64,000 nucleotides of DNA, taken from Nelumbo lutea (lineage: Eukaryota; Streptophyta; Magnoliopsida; Proteales; Nelumbonaceae). Shown piece after piece: positions 55,901 to 64,000 of the stretch; positions within the stretch are counted from its first letter, which is position 1, and the number at the start of each line of letters is the position of its first letter. The stretch spans positions 98,665,583 to 98,729,582 of the forward strand of contig JAKGHH010000003.1 of assembly GCA_022828595.1 (NCBI GenBank), given 5' to 3'. The position numbers and the translations under genes were made by a program. A model generated the notes under the pieces. That model saw only the letters and a list, made by a program, of their open reading frames with translations, was not told the DNA's origin and searched no databases.

Positions 55901-57640
55901 TCCTTTCCGCACTCCATCCTTGAGTTGCAATGCTGAGAGCATCTTGGGGGTGGACGTGGTATCTGGCACAACTGGAACCATGCAAGGAGCCTGGTCTTCA
56001 AATATGCACACTTTGTTGAGGAAGGGCATGGGCACCGCCTTTACTTGAGTTAAGAAGTCCATGCCGAGAACAACCTGGAAATCATCCATGGGCACAACTG
56101 AGAGGTCTATCATCCCTTCCCAGTCACCAAGTTGCAAGACCACCCCATGAGCTACACCTTGTATGGGTTTGGCATTAGAGTTCACAGCCTTCAACCATCC
56201 AGCTTCCTTGGTAGGTGCCAATTCTACTCGGGATGCCTCCTCCATAGAGATAAAGTTGTGGGTAGCACCGGTATCCACCATGGCTCTTGTGGGCTTACCA
56301 TTCAAGCGAATGTCTACATACATCAGTCCCTTCGGCTTGAACTTCGATGCTCCTTGTGGGTTCGTCTTTTTCTTCATTGCGTTGAGTCTTCGTAGAGCCC
56401 CCATTCTTGTCTCCCCCGATTCCTTCTCCTCCTCGCTATGCTCATCATCACTAAGCTTTGCAAGCAAGGCATTGAGCTTCCCCCGACTAGGACAATCCTT
56501 AGTCCAATGCTTTCCCTCACAGATGAAGCAAGGTGCCGGAGGTGTTCTCTTCACAAACTGGCCACCCCTGTATCCAGTGTCTCCTTCGGGTCTCCTGTAG
56601 AACTTGTAAGTGTTGGGTTTACTCGGCCCAGAGTCTCCCTTGGGCGCGTAGTAAGGTTTCCTGTCACCTCCCATCTTGCCTACGCCCTGATATGAGTTGG
56701 GTTTGGGGCCGTCTTTGCTTGGTCGCCTGTTGTCTACCAGTTGTTCAGCAACGGCCATGGCTGTGGCGAGGTCCTTTACACCTCGTCTCTGGAGTTCGAG
56801 CTCGGCCCATTGTTGTAGGCCGTCCATAAAGTTGAAGAGAAGGTCTTTGTCTGACATGTCCGTGATCTCGAGCGATAGTGCGGAGAACTCCTTCACGTAC
56901 TCATGCAATGAGCCCGTGTGTTTTAGGTTCTTGAGCTTCCGACGGGCTTGGTACTCCACGTTCTCTGGATAGAACTGGCGCTTTATCTCGCTCTTGAACA
57001 CGGACCACGTATTAATGGAGCATAATCCTCGCTCCACATCGGCACATCTCCTGCGCCACCATAACATAGCAACATCAGTAAGATACATAACAACAGTACG
57101 CACCTTGGCCGCCTCCTCGACGAGTTCGGCGGCAGTGAAATATTGTTCCATTTGCCAAAGGAAGTTGTCAAGCTCCCGGGCATCGCGAGTCCCTGCATAT
57201 GAGGTAGGCTCGCGGACTTTGATCTTTGGAGGGGCTGGAGCAGCAGGTGTGCTGGTTGTACTGGCCATCAGCCTCTTCAGAAGGGTCACTTCGCCCTTCA
57301 AGTCTTCAAGCTGGATCTGTAGGCACTTCACCAGGTCTTCTAGTGGGTTATCCGGTCTGTTGGAGCCATCGCCGGACTGGTCCTCCAATCTTTCCACGAC
57401 CGATGCTACGGTCTCAAGGTTGATTTGAAGCTCGTCCACACGGTCACGAGTTTCACCAACCACTGCTTCACAACGCATGATGCGCTTGTCCATGGTCGCA
57501 AGCCTGTCAACTGACTTGTCACGCTTGCTATGCTTTGAGCTAACGCCTTTGTCCTTGGGAGAGCTACCTCTAGGCTCGTCCTCATCATAAACCCGTGAGA
57601 CCCCTTCCTGGATCTCCTCTCGCGTGTCACGATTCTTCAT
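52961..57640 (-). CDS. Ty3/gypsy chromovirus gag-pol-chromodomain polyprotein (intact)
   Basis: One uninterrupted frame of 1559 codons from ATG 57640. The frame is open 26 codons further up but without ATG, and into the PBS. Order: N-terminal charged coiled coil (about 40-125); Retrotrans_gag capsid (about 140-305); zinc knuckle [13 protein letters not shown] (371-383); aspartic protease with DTGA (456-459); reverse transcriptase with YIDD (794-797); RNase H with HTDAS (Asp 943); integrase zinc domain (H1134, H1141, C1171, C1174) and core D1204, D1264, E1300; chromodomain (about 1499-1549, ending [17 protein letters not shown]). All catalytic residues checked are present. The chromodomain defines a chromovirus. 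The short LTRs and 5.6-kb total fit the Reina group best, but Tekay or others are not excluded. With matching LTRs it looks capable of activity; expression is not shown. Confidence 0.95.
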   Translation of the reverse strand: MKNRDTREEIQEGVSRVYDEDEPRGSSPKDKGVSSKHSKRDKSVDRLATMDKRIMRCEAVVGETRDRVDELQINLETVASVVERLEDQSGDGSNRPDNPLEDLVKCLQIQLEDLKGEVTLLKRLMASTTSTPAAPAPPKIKVREPTSYAGTRDARELDNFLWQMEQYFTAAELVEEAAKVRTVVMYLTDVAMLWWRRRCADVERGLCSINTWSVFKSEIKRQFYPENVEYQARRKLKNLKHTGSLHEYVKEFSALSLEITDMSDKDLLFNFMDGLQQWAELELQRRGVKDLATAMAVAEQLVDNRRPSKDGPKPNSYQGVGKMGGDRKPYYAPKGDSGPSKPNTYKFYRRPEGDTGYRGGQFVKRTPPAPCFICEGKHWTKDCPSRGKLNALLAKLSDDEHSEEEKESGETRMGALRRLNAMKKKTNPQGASKFKPKGLMYVDIRLNGKPTRAMVDTGATHNFISMEEASRVELAPTKEAGWLKAVNSNAKPIQGVAHGVVLQLGDWEGMIDLSVVPMDDFQVVLGMDFLTQVKAVPMPFLNKVCIFEDQAPCMVPVVPDTTSTPKMLSALQLKDGVRKGETTYLATLVNSDLPDPPTEHIPPAITMALEEFQDVMPPTLPKKLPPRREVDHKIELEPGTKPPARPPYRMSPPELAELRRQLNELLEAGLIQPSKAPFGAPVLFQKKHDGSLRLCIDYRALNKLTIKNKYPIPLVADLFDQLSRAKYFTKLDLRSGYYQVRIAEGDEHKTACVTRYGSFEFRVMPFGLTNAPATFCTLMNRIFRPYLDQFVVVYIDDIVIYSRTLEEHVDHLRIVLQVLRDNNLFVKKEKCSFATEEVAFLGHIIRAGTISMDPAKVKAIQDWVPPTRVTELRSFLGLVNYYRRFISGFSARATALTNLLKKTSMWTWSECCQTAFDDLKRAVLAKPVLDLPDPNKPYELHTDASDFAIGGVLMQEGHPIAFESRKLNDTERRYTVQEKEMTAIVHCLRTWRHYLLGSKFVVKTDNIATSYFQSQKKLSPKQARWQDFLAEFDMTLEYKPGPTNRVADALSRKAELAALSTGEGPSQSQIRLDLIKLIKEGLQKDPIAQSLLTAACEGKTRRFWVEEDLLLTKGRRIFVPRVEDLRKTLLRECHDSLWAGHPGWQRTLALLQHAYYWPHMEQDVREYTRTCLICQQDKPERAKPLGLLQPLPTPSQPWESVSMDFISGLPKVGDYTSIVVVVDRFSKYATFTPAPKHLSAEDTAYLFFKHVVKYWGVPRNIVSDRDPRFTSAFWTELFKLLGSNLNFSSSSHPESDGQTERMNSLLEEYLRHFVSATQKNWVRLLDIAQFSVNTQKNSTNQSPFEVITGQLPRCPHSIVDDHHGKSPRAFTFTREWTECLDITRASLEKASKRMKKWADLGRRPENFQVGDLALVKLHTHCLRFFRRVHPGLVRKYEGPCEILAKVGASAYRLKLPPWLKVHPVFHVSQLKPYHADNQDNSRNQSQRPHPSYRPPKNRSLDSILNHRLSQSSQTSEWEYLVKWKGPAEEDTWELAADLLPFAVKLDEYLRKNLRGRRLN

Positions 57641-57705
57641 CCGGCTGGTGTTGTTGCGGGGCACAAAAGGGACTCGTTGCGCTTGACAACCGCTAGTGTC
57701 AACTA

Positions 57706-57717
57706 GCTCTGATACCA
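57706..57717 (-). other. Primer binding site of the chromovirus
   Basis: Minus strand TGGTATCAGAGC, complementary to the 3' end of initiator-methionine tRNA, two bases inside the 5' LTR. Confidence 0.93.
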
Positions 57718-57719
57718 AC

Positions 57720-58136
57720 TGTCACGGGGCTAATCGACGGGGCCCCGTGCGGCGCTCGATTGGGGTCGAGAAAGCCTACAAATGAGAGCAACAACACACA
57801 AAAGGAAACAACAGTGCACACAAATTAGACAAAAGGCAACTTGTATTGCATTAATCAGTGGTAAGCACAAGCACACAGTACAGTGTCGAGGGGATCTCGT
57901 GCTTAACCTTTACACGCTTATGAGCTCACTCGACTACCTACCTCCCCTCAAAGAGTACGTTAAGCTTTTGGGGGAGTGACAAAAGGATACATCAAAATAC
58001 TATACATTCGTACTATTATTTACATAATTGCCATGGGCATACCCCCCTTACAAAAGAGTACAAGGACCCAACCCCAGACACTTAGATGGCGTGCTGATGG
58101 CGTGCTGATGGCGCTGAAGGAGGTTGAACCGTCACA
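57720..58136 (-). mobile_element. 5' LTR of the chromovirus (417 bp)
   Basis: Same 417 bp as 52533-52949 with one difference. In element orientation it starts TGTGACGGTTC and ends GTGACA next to the PBS. Followed by ATAT (58137-58140), the second copy of the target duplication. It should hold the element's promoter. A clear TATA box was not singled out. Confidence 0.95.
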
Positions 58137-58140
58137 ATAT

Positions 58141-58995
58141 GGCAAGGCTGGGATGACTAAGCATGCACTCCAGACATTCTACGATATGCATCTCTTTGGG
58201 TGCCGCAGGACTGTCAAGTCCTTCAACGCCGCACTCAAGGTTTTGACGCAAACCCACGATTTAGAAGCTATTCTGTTGTTCCTTGACGATGTTCCTTGGA
58301 AATTTGGCATTTCTCCAGACGTGTTTTCTCTTAATATTGTTATCAAGGCTTTCTGCGAAATGGGTATCCTTGATATTGCTTATTTGACCATGGTAGAGAT
58401 GGAAAAAGTGGGAATAAGCCCTGATGTAGTTACATTTACTACACTCATATCTGCATTTTATAAGAATAATCGTCCTGAGATTGCCAATGGGTTATGGAAT
58501 CTAATGATGCTTAAGGGGTGTTTCCCGAATCTTGCTACATTTAATGTTAGGATTCAGCATTTGGTTAACAATAGACTAGCTTGGAAAGCTAATGCTTTGA
58601 TGAGTATGATGCGGAACCTTGGGATAAACCCAGATGCAGTGACGTTCAATTTGGTTATCAAGGGCTTTTGCCGGGCTGGTTTTCTTGAAATGGCAAAACG
58701 GGCTTATTCTGCATTACATGGTAAAGGTTATAAAGCCAACTGTAGAATTAACCAGACCATGATTCATTATCTCTGTAAGGCAGGGGAGTTAAATGCTGCC
58801 TTCGGAATGTGTAAGGTCAGCATGGGCAGGAATTGGTTTCCCAGTTTTGATACCATCGTCAAGCTACTTGAAGGCCTTCAAAAGAATGGACGGTACAGGA
58901 ATGCTGAGGTTATCATGGAGTTGGTTCGGAAAAGAGCACCTCCTTATTCTGCAGATGAACTTAAGGCTTTTGGGGCCATAGTGTCCCATGGTTGA
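58141..58995 (+). pseudogene. Mitochondrial PPR gene, 3' part (codons 116-399)
   Basis: Resumes exactly in phase after the ATAT duplication: GKAGMTKHALQTFYDM begins the first well-formed PPR motif. Several 35-residue P-type repeats follow, e.g. DVFSLNIVIKAFCEMGILDI, DVVTFTTLISAFYKNNRPEI and DAVTFNLVIKGFCRAGFLEM, each with the two-helix pattern. No DYW or E extension; the protein ends at TGA 58993-58995. PPR proteins bind organellar RNA one repeat per base through residues 5 and 35. No other lesion than the insertion was seen, so the gene was probably functional until very recently, or still is on the other haplotype. Confidence 0.92.
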
Positions 58996-59915
58996 AAATG
59001 GTGAAGGACAAAAAATGGGTGTCATTCATGGATATATTCAGCTCAAAGGGGTACCATAGTTTTGTTCTAATTATACTTGTCTATGGAATTCTGAAATTAA
59101 TGGGATATAGACTCTTTACTCTTAATGGGTGAGTATTTGATCTTCCAAACTTGTGCAAACTCGTTATGTTGCCTCAGTAAAGAAACTTACACTGAAATGG
59201 GAGTTCCAATAAGCACATCTCACATGAGCCCTATTGTAAGTTACTCCAAAGAATATCCTTTCCTTGCTTCATTTACTTTGATTCTTTCTATATCTCAAGA
59301 AGAAACTTTAGTGGGAGCTAAGTATTAACTAAGAATCTTCTTTGGGTTTCAATCTTGATCTGATGGCAGGTCTGACTTGTCCTCTGTCTTCAAATTGGGC
59401 TGATCACGAACATAATGGCTAAGGAGAGGGGTTCCTTCTAGCTAATTGCCTATGAAACATTATCACTGGTAAGCCACTAAATATTCTTTTCATCACTGAT
59501 CTGTTATTTTCTTGAAATTGCCTTACTTCTTACCTTTAAAATAGTTGTGCTAAGTTTAGATTTTCCCCAACATTGGATTCGGAAATTGGTACTCAAGAAT
59601 TTAGTTAAAGTATGCTCATAATTAAGATGCATGTGAGAGTAACAATTAATGTGCCTGTTTTGAAATCTGTCCTCTTAAGTGGAGGGGAAATTTGAATTCG
59701 GAAATGACATAGAGATGTTTGTCTGTTTCTCTAGAATGGAGAAGAATTTGAGTTATGTTCCTTTTTGATGTTTTAATATCCTACAAAGAGAATTTTGATT
59801 TCCAAGGGATATACTTAACCATAAGCTAAATTGCCATCTTTGTTAGAACCATGTAGTCATGCACTTGTGTAATTTGTGCATTTTATATGTTTGTTTTGTT
59901 GATGGTACAAAATTG
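58996..59915 (+). other. PPR 3' UTR and gene-free DNA
   Basis: The first few hundred bases are probably the 3' UTR and terminator of the PPR gene. No other coding feature or repeat recognised before LINE sequence begins. Confidence 0.4.
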
Positions 59916-60314
59916 ATTTTAGTCTTACCTACAAGAGATTCTTTAGGGGTCTTGATAGCATGGGAAAATGATCCAAGAGGTTGTGAGGTAGAAATAGTGG
60001 GGAATTTTTCAGTGGCAATGAAATTCAAAGAGAAAAGGGATGGGTTTGAGTGGTGGTTAATGAATGTCTAGTGGAATTGTTTAGTTTAAGTAGAGTGTTA
60101 AGGACCATGGTGTGTGGCAGGAGACTTTAACAGCATCTGGTTTTGTTCTGAGAAAAATATAGGAACATATAGAATCTCCAAAAGCATGCAAAACTTTAAT
60201 GATTTCATGCTGAGAGATATAAGATATCCCCCTTCTGAATGCACAGTTTGTGTGGTCCAATCAACAAACAAGAGTGGCATGTTGTAAACTGGATAGACCC
60301 CTTGTCACTTTGGA
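59916..60314 (+). pseudogene. LINE (L1 type) endonuclease remnant
   Basis: Reads LGVLIAWENDPRGCEVEIVG, DGFEWWLMNV (59930-60070), then GPWCVAGDFNSIWFCSEKN (60100-60160; GDFN is the AP-endonuclease catalytic motif) and, one frame over, WSNQQTRVACCKLDR at 60252-60300. Two frameshifts and stops. The end of the endonuclease and the linker to RT are missing, replaced by the 60315-60647 insertion. Confidence 0.8.
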
Positions 60315-60647
60315 GCAGTGTTTTAAAAGGCATGGGAAGTGTATGCCTGGAGGCACGCCTCCAGGCGAGGCGCCCCCAAAGCGCCCTGAGGCATATGCCA
60401 GAGGCGCTGACACCTCTAAGGCATATGCCTCAAGTGCAAGAGGCGTACACCTTGTACATTTTTTTCATGGGGCATGCTAGAGGCGTACGCCTCATGAGCC
60501 TCATGCACACCTCTTGTAAAAAGACAGGAAAAAAAAAGAAAAAAAGGAAAGGAAGGGAAAGGAAAAGAAAGGGAAGGGGAAGAAAAAGAAAGAAAAGAAA
60601 AGGAAAGGGAAGAGAGATAAAGGTTCAAGACCTTTATCTCTTTCTAC
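60315..60647 (+). mobile_element. Insertion with GAGGCGCC-type repeats and a purine tract
   Basis: Begins with CAGTGTTTTAAAAGGCATGG, a common terminus of short plant hAT-like elements. Then GGC-rich words (GGCACGCCTCCAGGCGAGGC; AGGCATATGCC; AGGCGTACGCCTCATGAGCC) in both orientations, then about 100 bp of almost pure purine (AAAGGAAAGGAAGGG) to 60618. The right terminus is not recognisable. It separates LINE endonuclease from RT. Confidence 0.55.
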
Positions 60648-61089
60648 CATGAATGTTGGGTGATTATCAAAGATAGTTCGAAGATGATTTTTGATGAATT
60701 CCACCAAAGAGGAAAATTGGGAAGGAGGATGAACGCAACTTTCATTTCCTTAATTCCAAAATGTGCAGGAGCAGCCCCAACTAACTATTGTTGACCTATA
60801 TGTGTTACCACTAGTTTGTACAAGATAGTGGCTAAGGTTTTATTAGTGAGACTAAAGAAGGTGTTTCATTTGGTGCTGTCAAGGAAGCCAAATCTTGGAC
60901 CAAATTCTTATAGCAAATGAAGTAGTGGAGAATTTTAGGAAATCTAGGGAAAATGTTTTTGTGTTTAAATTGGATTTGGAAAAGCCTATGATCATGTAGA
61001 ATATCTTTAGTGGGTGATGGATAAGATGGGTTTTGGGCATAGATGGATTAGTTAGATAATGGGTTTTTTCTAGATCCATCTAAACCTGG
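60648..61089 (+). pseudogene. LINE reverse transcriptase remnant
   Basis: FDEFHQRGKLGRRMNATFIS (60690-60750) then LIPKCAGA, TTSLYKIVAKVLLVRLKKV (60800-60860), and after frame changes FKLD...GKAYDHVEYL (60961-61000), KMGFGHRW. These are RT motifs of plant L1 LINEs in the right order. The catalytic YADD part and the RT C-terminal half are absent. The sequence jumps to the zf-RVT region. Confidence 0.85.
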
Positions 61090-62050
61090 TGGTTGAATTT
61101 GGACCCTTTCTCCCTCTGGCTCCTTCCTTGTGAGTTCTTCTTCAAGGCTTTAATTCAACCCACTATTCATGTTTGGCATTCTTTTCCTATCAAGAAGTTT
61201 GGTTTAAACCTATCCCCCCTAGGGTTGGAGATTTTTGCTAGGAAGTCGTCCTTTAAAGAATTAATACCTGTGATCTGCTCCAAAGAGGCCTAATCGATGC
61301 TTATACCCTCTTTTTTTTATCAGCAAATCGATGCTTATCCCCTCACTGGTGTGTCCTGTGTAAGGCCAATGATGAGATATGCTATCACTTATTAATTTCC
61401 TGTCCTTTTGTTTATGCATTTGGGAATGTTTTTTTCTCTTTGTTTGGATGTAGATGGATTCCCCCATCTGATTTGCAAAGCTTATTTAGCCCAACAACCC
61501 TCATCTAGACAAGAAAAGGGGAAGGATAATGTGGAGATGTGCAAGGGCTGTTATAAGCCGGATTATATGGGAAGAAAGGAACTCAAAAATTTTCTTGGAT
61601 AAGGAGAGAAGTAGAAAAGTCATAATTGAAACTATCTTGATTAGGGTGGCTCATTAGCTGAAATCTTTTATGAAATTTCAACGGCTGACATCCTTAGAAA
61701 CTGGAAGGAAGTGGCTGATTCTACTACTACAAGGTTTTTTCCTAATCCTATTTGGTCTCCACCAAATAGTGGGTTTATAAAGCTCAACTTTAATGGAAGT
61801 AACTTTGGAAATCTGAGAATTTTATGCGTAGGGGGTGTATTTAGGGATGAAGAGGGCAAAATAATTGCTTTATATTCAGACGCAATAGGTGTTGGAGATT
61901 CTCTATGGGCTAAGATTATGGCATCGATTGAAGGTGTACAAAGGGCACGGAACTTGAAGGAGACTCCAAGTTGGTTCTGAGTTGGGTACAAAGTGATGAG
62001 ACAAAACTGTAGAGCTACAATATTAAAAGAAAGAAATTCAAATGGCTGAC
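61090..62050 (+). pseudogene. LINE zf-RVT and RNase H remnant, first copy
   Basis: zf-RVT: KFGLNLSPLGL..., then CPVCKANDEICYHLLISCPF (61345-61410; C-x2-C...H...C) and FFSLFGCRWIPPS. The ERNSKIFLDKERSRK segment (61575-61620) and LIRVAH follow, then an RNase H start NSGFIKLNFNGSNFGNLRIL (61759-61820; Asp of FDGS replaced by Asn). Not functional. Confidence 0.8.
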
Positions 62051-63185
62051 ATAAAATATGGAATTGAGACTCCAGTGGGTCAAAAGAATTGCCAATTCCT
62101 TTGCTAGGAAGCTGCCAATCAGGTTATTAACACCCTTGACAGAGGAAGCAGAAAAATTGGTATCTCTCACCCTTGACAGAGGAGGCAGAAAAATTGGTAT
62201 CTCTCACCTCATGTGTATGACTATGTTCTCTGTCAAAGGGTGGGGAAAGCACCAATCATCTCCTTGGCAGAATGCAATTGGGTGGCACCAACTGAAGCCA
62301 AAGTATTTGTTCAGCAGAAGTGGGTTCAAAAGTTCTACGAAGAAACATTTTTCTGGCACTGTGTTCGAGGTGCTGTTTTATGGGGGCTATGGAATAAAAG
62401 AAATGCTAGAATCTTTGAGGAGAAGGCTAGGAATGCTGGAGATTCAATTGAGCACACTTTGATAAGAGTTGCTCATTGGGATTTAGTGTGTGAAGATTTC
62501 AAAGGTATCACCTTAAATGATTTGATAGGAGAGTGGGAAATTGTAGTTGACTATCAACCCAGGCAACCTAAAGGTGGTGAGGTGGACTGCACCATCTGTG
62601 GGCAAAAGTAAATTTTATTTTGATGGATGCAGTCTTGAGAATCTGGGTGGTTTAGGCACTGGGGGAGATGTTAGTGATCACAATGGACAGATTCTTCTTA
62701 GTTTCTCTGGCCCTATGGTTGGGGAAACTCCTTAGGAGCTGAATTGCATGCATTATTACATGGTCTGAAATTGATGAACATGAAAGGAATGAGGGATAGA
62801 GGTCGAAGGAGATTGCCAGACTATAATTTGCTGGATGAGAACCTATGAAGTAATTCCTTGGGAGCTTCAGGAAATGGTGAGACAGGTACAATCAGTGGCC
62901 ACTACTTTGAATAGCTCATTCAATTCGGTGCCAAGGACTGCCAATTCTCTAGCTGATTCTTTAGAAAGGGCTGGGGTTCTAAGAAATCTAGAATGGGGTT
63001 GTCCAGGGCCTGGGAGCACTCTGAACAGTTTGTAATTGGTTTCCTTCTTGTGTTGTGTTGTTTCTGTTGTTATTGGTTAGTACTCCTGTTTATGGAACTT
63101 CTCTTGTACTTACTGGCTTGCTGTGTTTGTGAGTATCCAGGTGTGCTTTATTAATGAATTATTTCTGTTGCTTATGAAAAAAAAC
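62051..63185 (+). pseudogene. Second LINE 3' segment: zf-RVT end, RNase H and poly(A)
   Basis: A second set of the same domains: YDYVLCQRVGKA..., VLWGLWNKRNARIFEEKARN (62390-62440), LIRVAHWDLVCEDFKGITLN, then RNase H FYFDGCSLENLGGLGTGGDV (62608-62670; DG retained) and RTANSLADSLERAGV near 62940-62985, and a 3' UTR ending ATGAAAAAAAACCCC (poly(A) about 63177-63184). It is more complete than the first set, so it may be a separate 5'-truncated LINE insertion or a duplication. Confidence 0.75.
62133..62206. repeat. 37-bp tandem duplication in the LINE
   Basis: CCCTTGACAGAGGAAGCAGA... at 62133-62169 repeats at 62170-62206 with a single A/G difference. Period 37 bp shifts the frame. Confidence 0.92.
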
Positions 63186-64000
63186 CCCAAGTTATTTCAT
63201 TTTCAATTATTTACTGTAGAATCTTGTTGTCTGTTCAAAGCTTTAAGCACATGGTACTTTCCAATGAAAGACAAACTTGTGATAAACTAAAGATTATTTT
63301 TATCAAGACATCTAGGTGATAGTCCTTCTGGGTTCCAAACGAAGTCACCAATTACTTGGGATTCTTAGGGTTAAGTTTATGATAGATAAATTGATAAGGA
63401 TATAGATCCATGGATATATTCACATATTTGCATATTTGATCAATAGATGATAGATAAAATGGGTTGGTTATATGAGAAGTATAGGTAATAAAATGGAGGG
63501 ATGCATCCAAAGTCTTATGTGATGGGCGAATATCATTAGACGTCTAACTTTTGGCTAGTTCTCTAGTTTTATATACCATTCAGCATGCATTTAATTGAAA
63601 AATAGCAATTCTCTTATAAGAACTTAAAATTTCCTCTCAAAATGTGCCAAATCATCATATACAAAAGATAAATATATTTTAAATATATTTATTTCAATGT
63701 TATCAAAAAAGATTATTAATATAATAAGTATTTAACAGAGCAATTTCATATCAATTAGCAATGAAGGCTATAATTTTATATGATACAAATTTAAGATAGA
63801 AAGTAAAAGATAAAAAAAAAACATGGAGCTGCTGTTTTATTTAATGTCAGACAGAGAGAGAGATATATTTCTATCCTTTCTTTTCTTTTCTCTTCTCACA
63901 ACCCTTTGATCATTTGAATTTCAATAGTAAACTTCGAAACAAAGTATAAATGATATACTTAGCATATAATATAAATTTAAGACAAATATTAACAGGAAAA
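63186..64000. other. Gene-free AT-rich DNA
   Basis: Nothing recognised. AT-rich with A/T runs; a short (GA)n at 63852-63862. Confidence 0.45.

Noticed and set aside
57641..57718. Starting the chromovirus polyprotein within the PBS
   Set aside because: The frame is open there but has no ATG. The first ATG is at 57640.
58137..58140. Treating the chromovirus as lying in an intron of the PPR gene
   Set aside because: No splice signals flank it. The coding halves join in phase at the target duplication, so it is in the exon.
60239..60652. Open frame with a Lys/Arg-rich tail
   Set aside because: Produced by the purine tract. No domain, and it crosses LINE and insertion sequence.

Overview
This is nuclear DNA from a flowering plant, almost certainly not a grass. 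The signs are a mitochondrial PPR gene, a plant nucleotide-sugar transferase with a 5'-UTR intron, a plastid ycf3 fragment embedded in nuclear DNA, and a dense layer of plant LTR retrotransposons, LINEs and short hAT-like elements. The species cannot be named from the sequence.

Only two ordinary host genes are visible. One, at 18304-19460 on the minus strand, encodes an intact 251-residue GT8-like nucleotide-diphospho-sugar transferase and has a recognisable TATA box, 5'-UTR intron and single coding exon. The other is a roughly 399-codon mitochondrial PPR gene (52188-58995, plus strand), split between codons 115 and 116 by a complete 5604-bp Ty3/gypsy chromovirus. That chromovirus has two 417-bp LTRs differing at one position, a PBS, a PPT and an uninterrupted 1559-residue gag-pol-chromodomain polyprotein. 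It is by far the youngest and most intact element here.

Layout. 1-13.8 kb: two degenerate minus-strand Tat-type gypsy elements, A (1-8.1 kb) and B (8.1-13.8 kb). A's gag is interrupted by a copia solo LTR, which itself holds another solo LTR and a hAT-like MITE. 13.8-20 kb: low-copy DNA with the transferase gene. 20-25.6 kb: plus-strand Tat element C, its gag broken by a second copia solo LTR. 27.1-35.1 kb: a decayed copia element with a 211-bp internal duplication, a ~1-kb plastid insertion (psaA-ycf3 region) in its RNase H, a 3' LTR with an (AC)n tract, and a truncated head-on copy that makes a large imperfect palindrome. 35-41 kb: MITE-like repeats and a ~172-bp tandem array. 41-46.3 kb: Tat element D, with an antisense Transposase_28-like ORF and a dead pol carrying a hAT-like insertion. 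46.7-51.8 kb: several hAT-like elements and RTE-type LINE 3' ends. 52.2-59 kb: the split PPR gene and its chromovirus. 59.9-63.2 kb: decayed L1-type LINE sequence with duplicated 3' domains.

The genes do not form a pathway. What the window records is an order of insertion: old Tat elements, then copia LTRs in them, then further LTRs, MITEs and plastid DNA in the copia sequences, and last the chromovirus in the PPR exon. No clearly new biological system was found. The least ordinary features are the antisense ORFs of the Tat elements, a gag-only Tat derivative, a set of short hAT-like elements with readable 8-bp target duplications, and the very recent disruption of a PPR gene.
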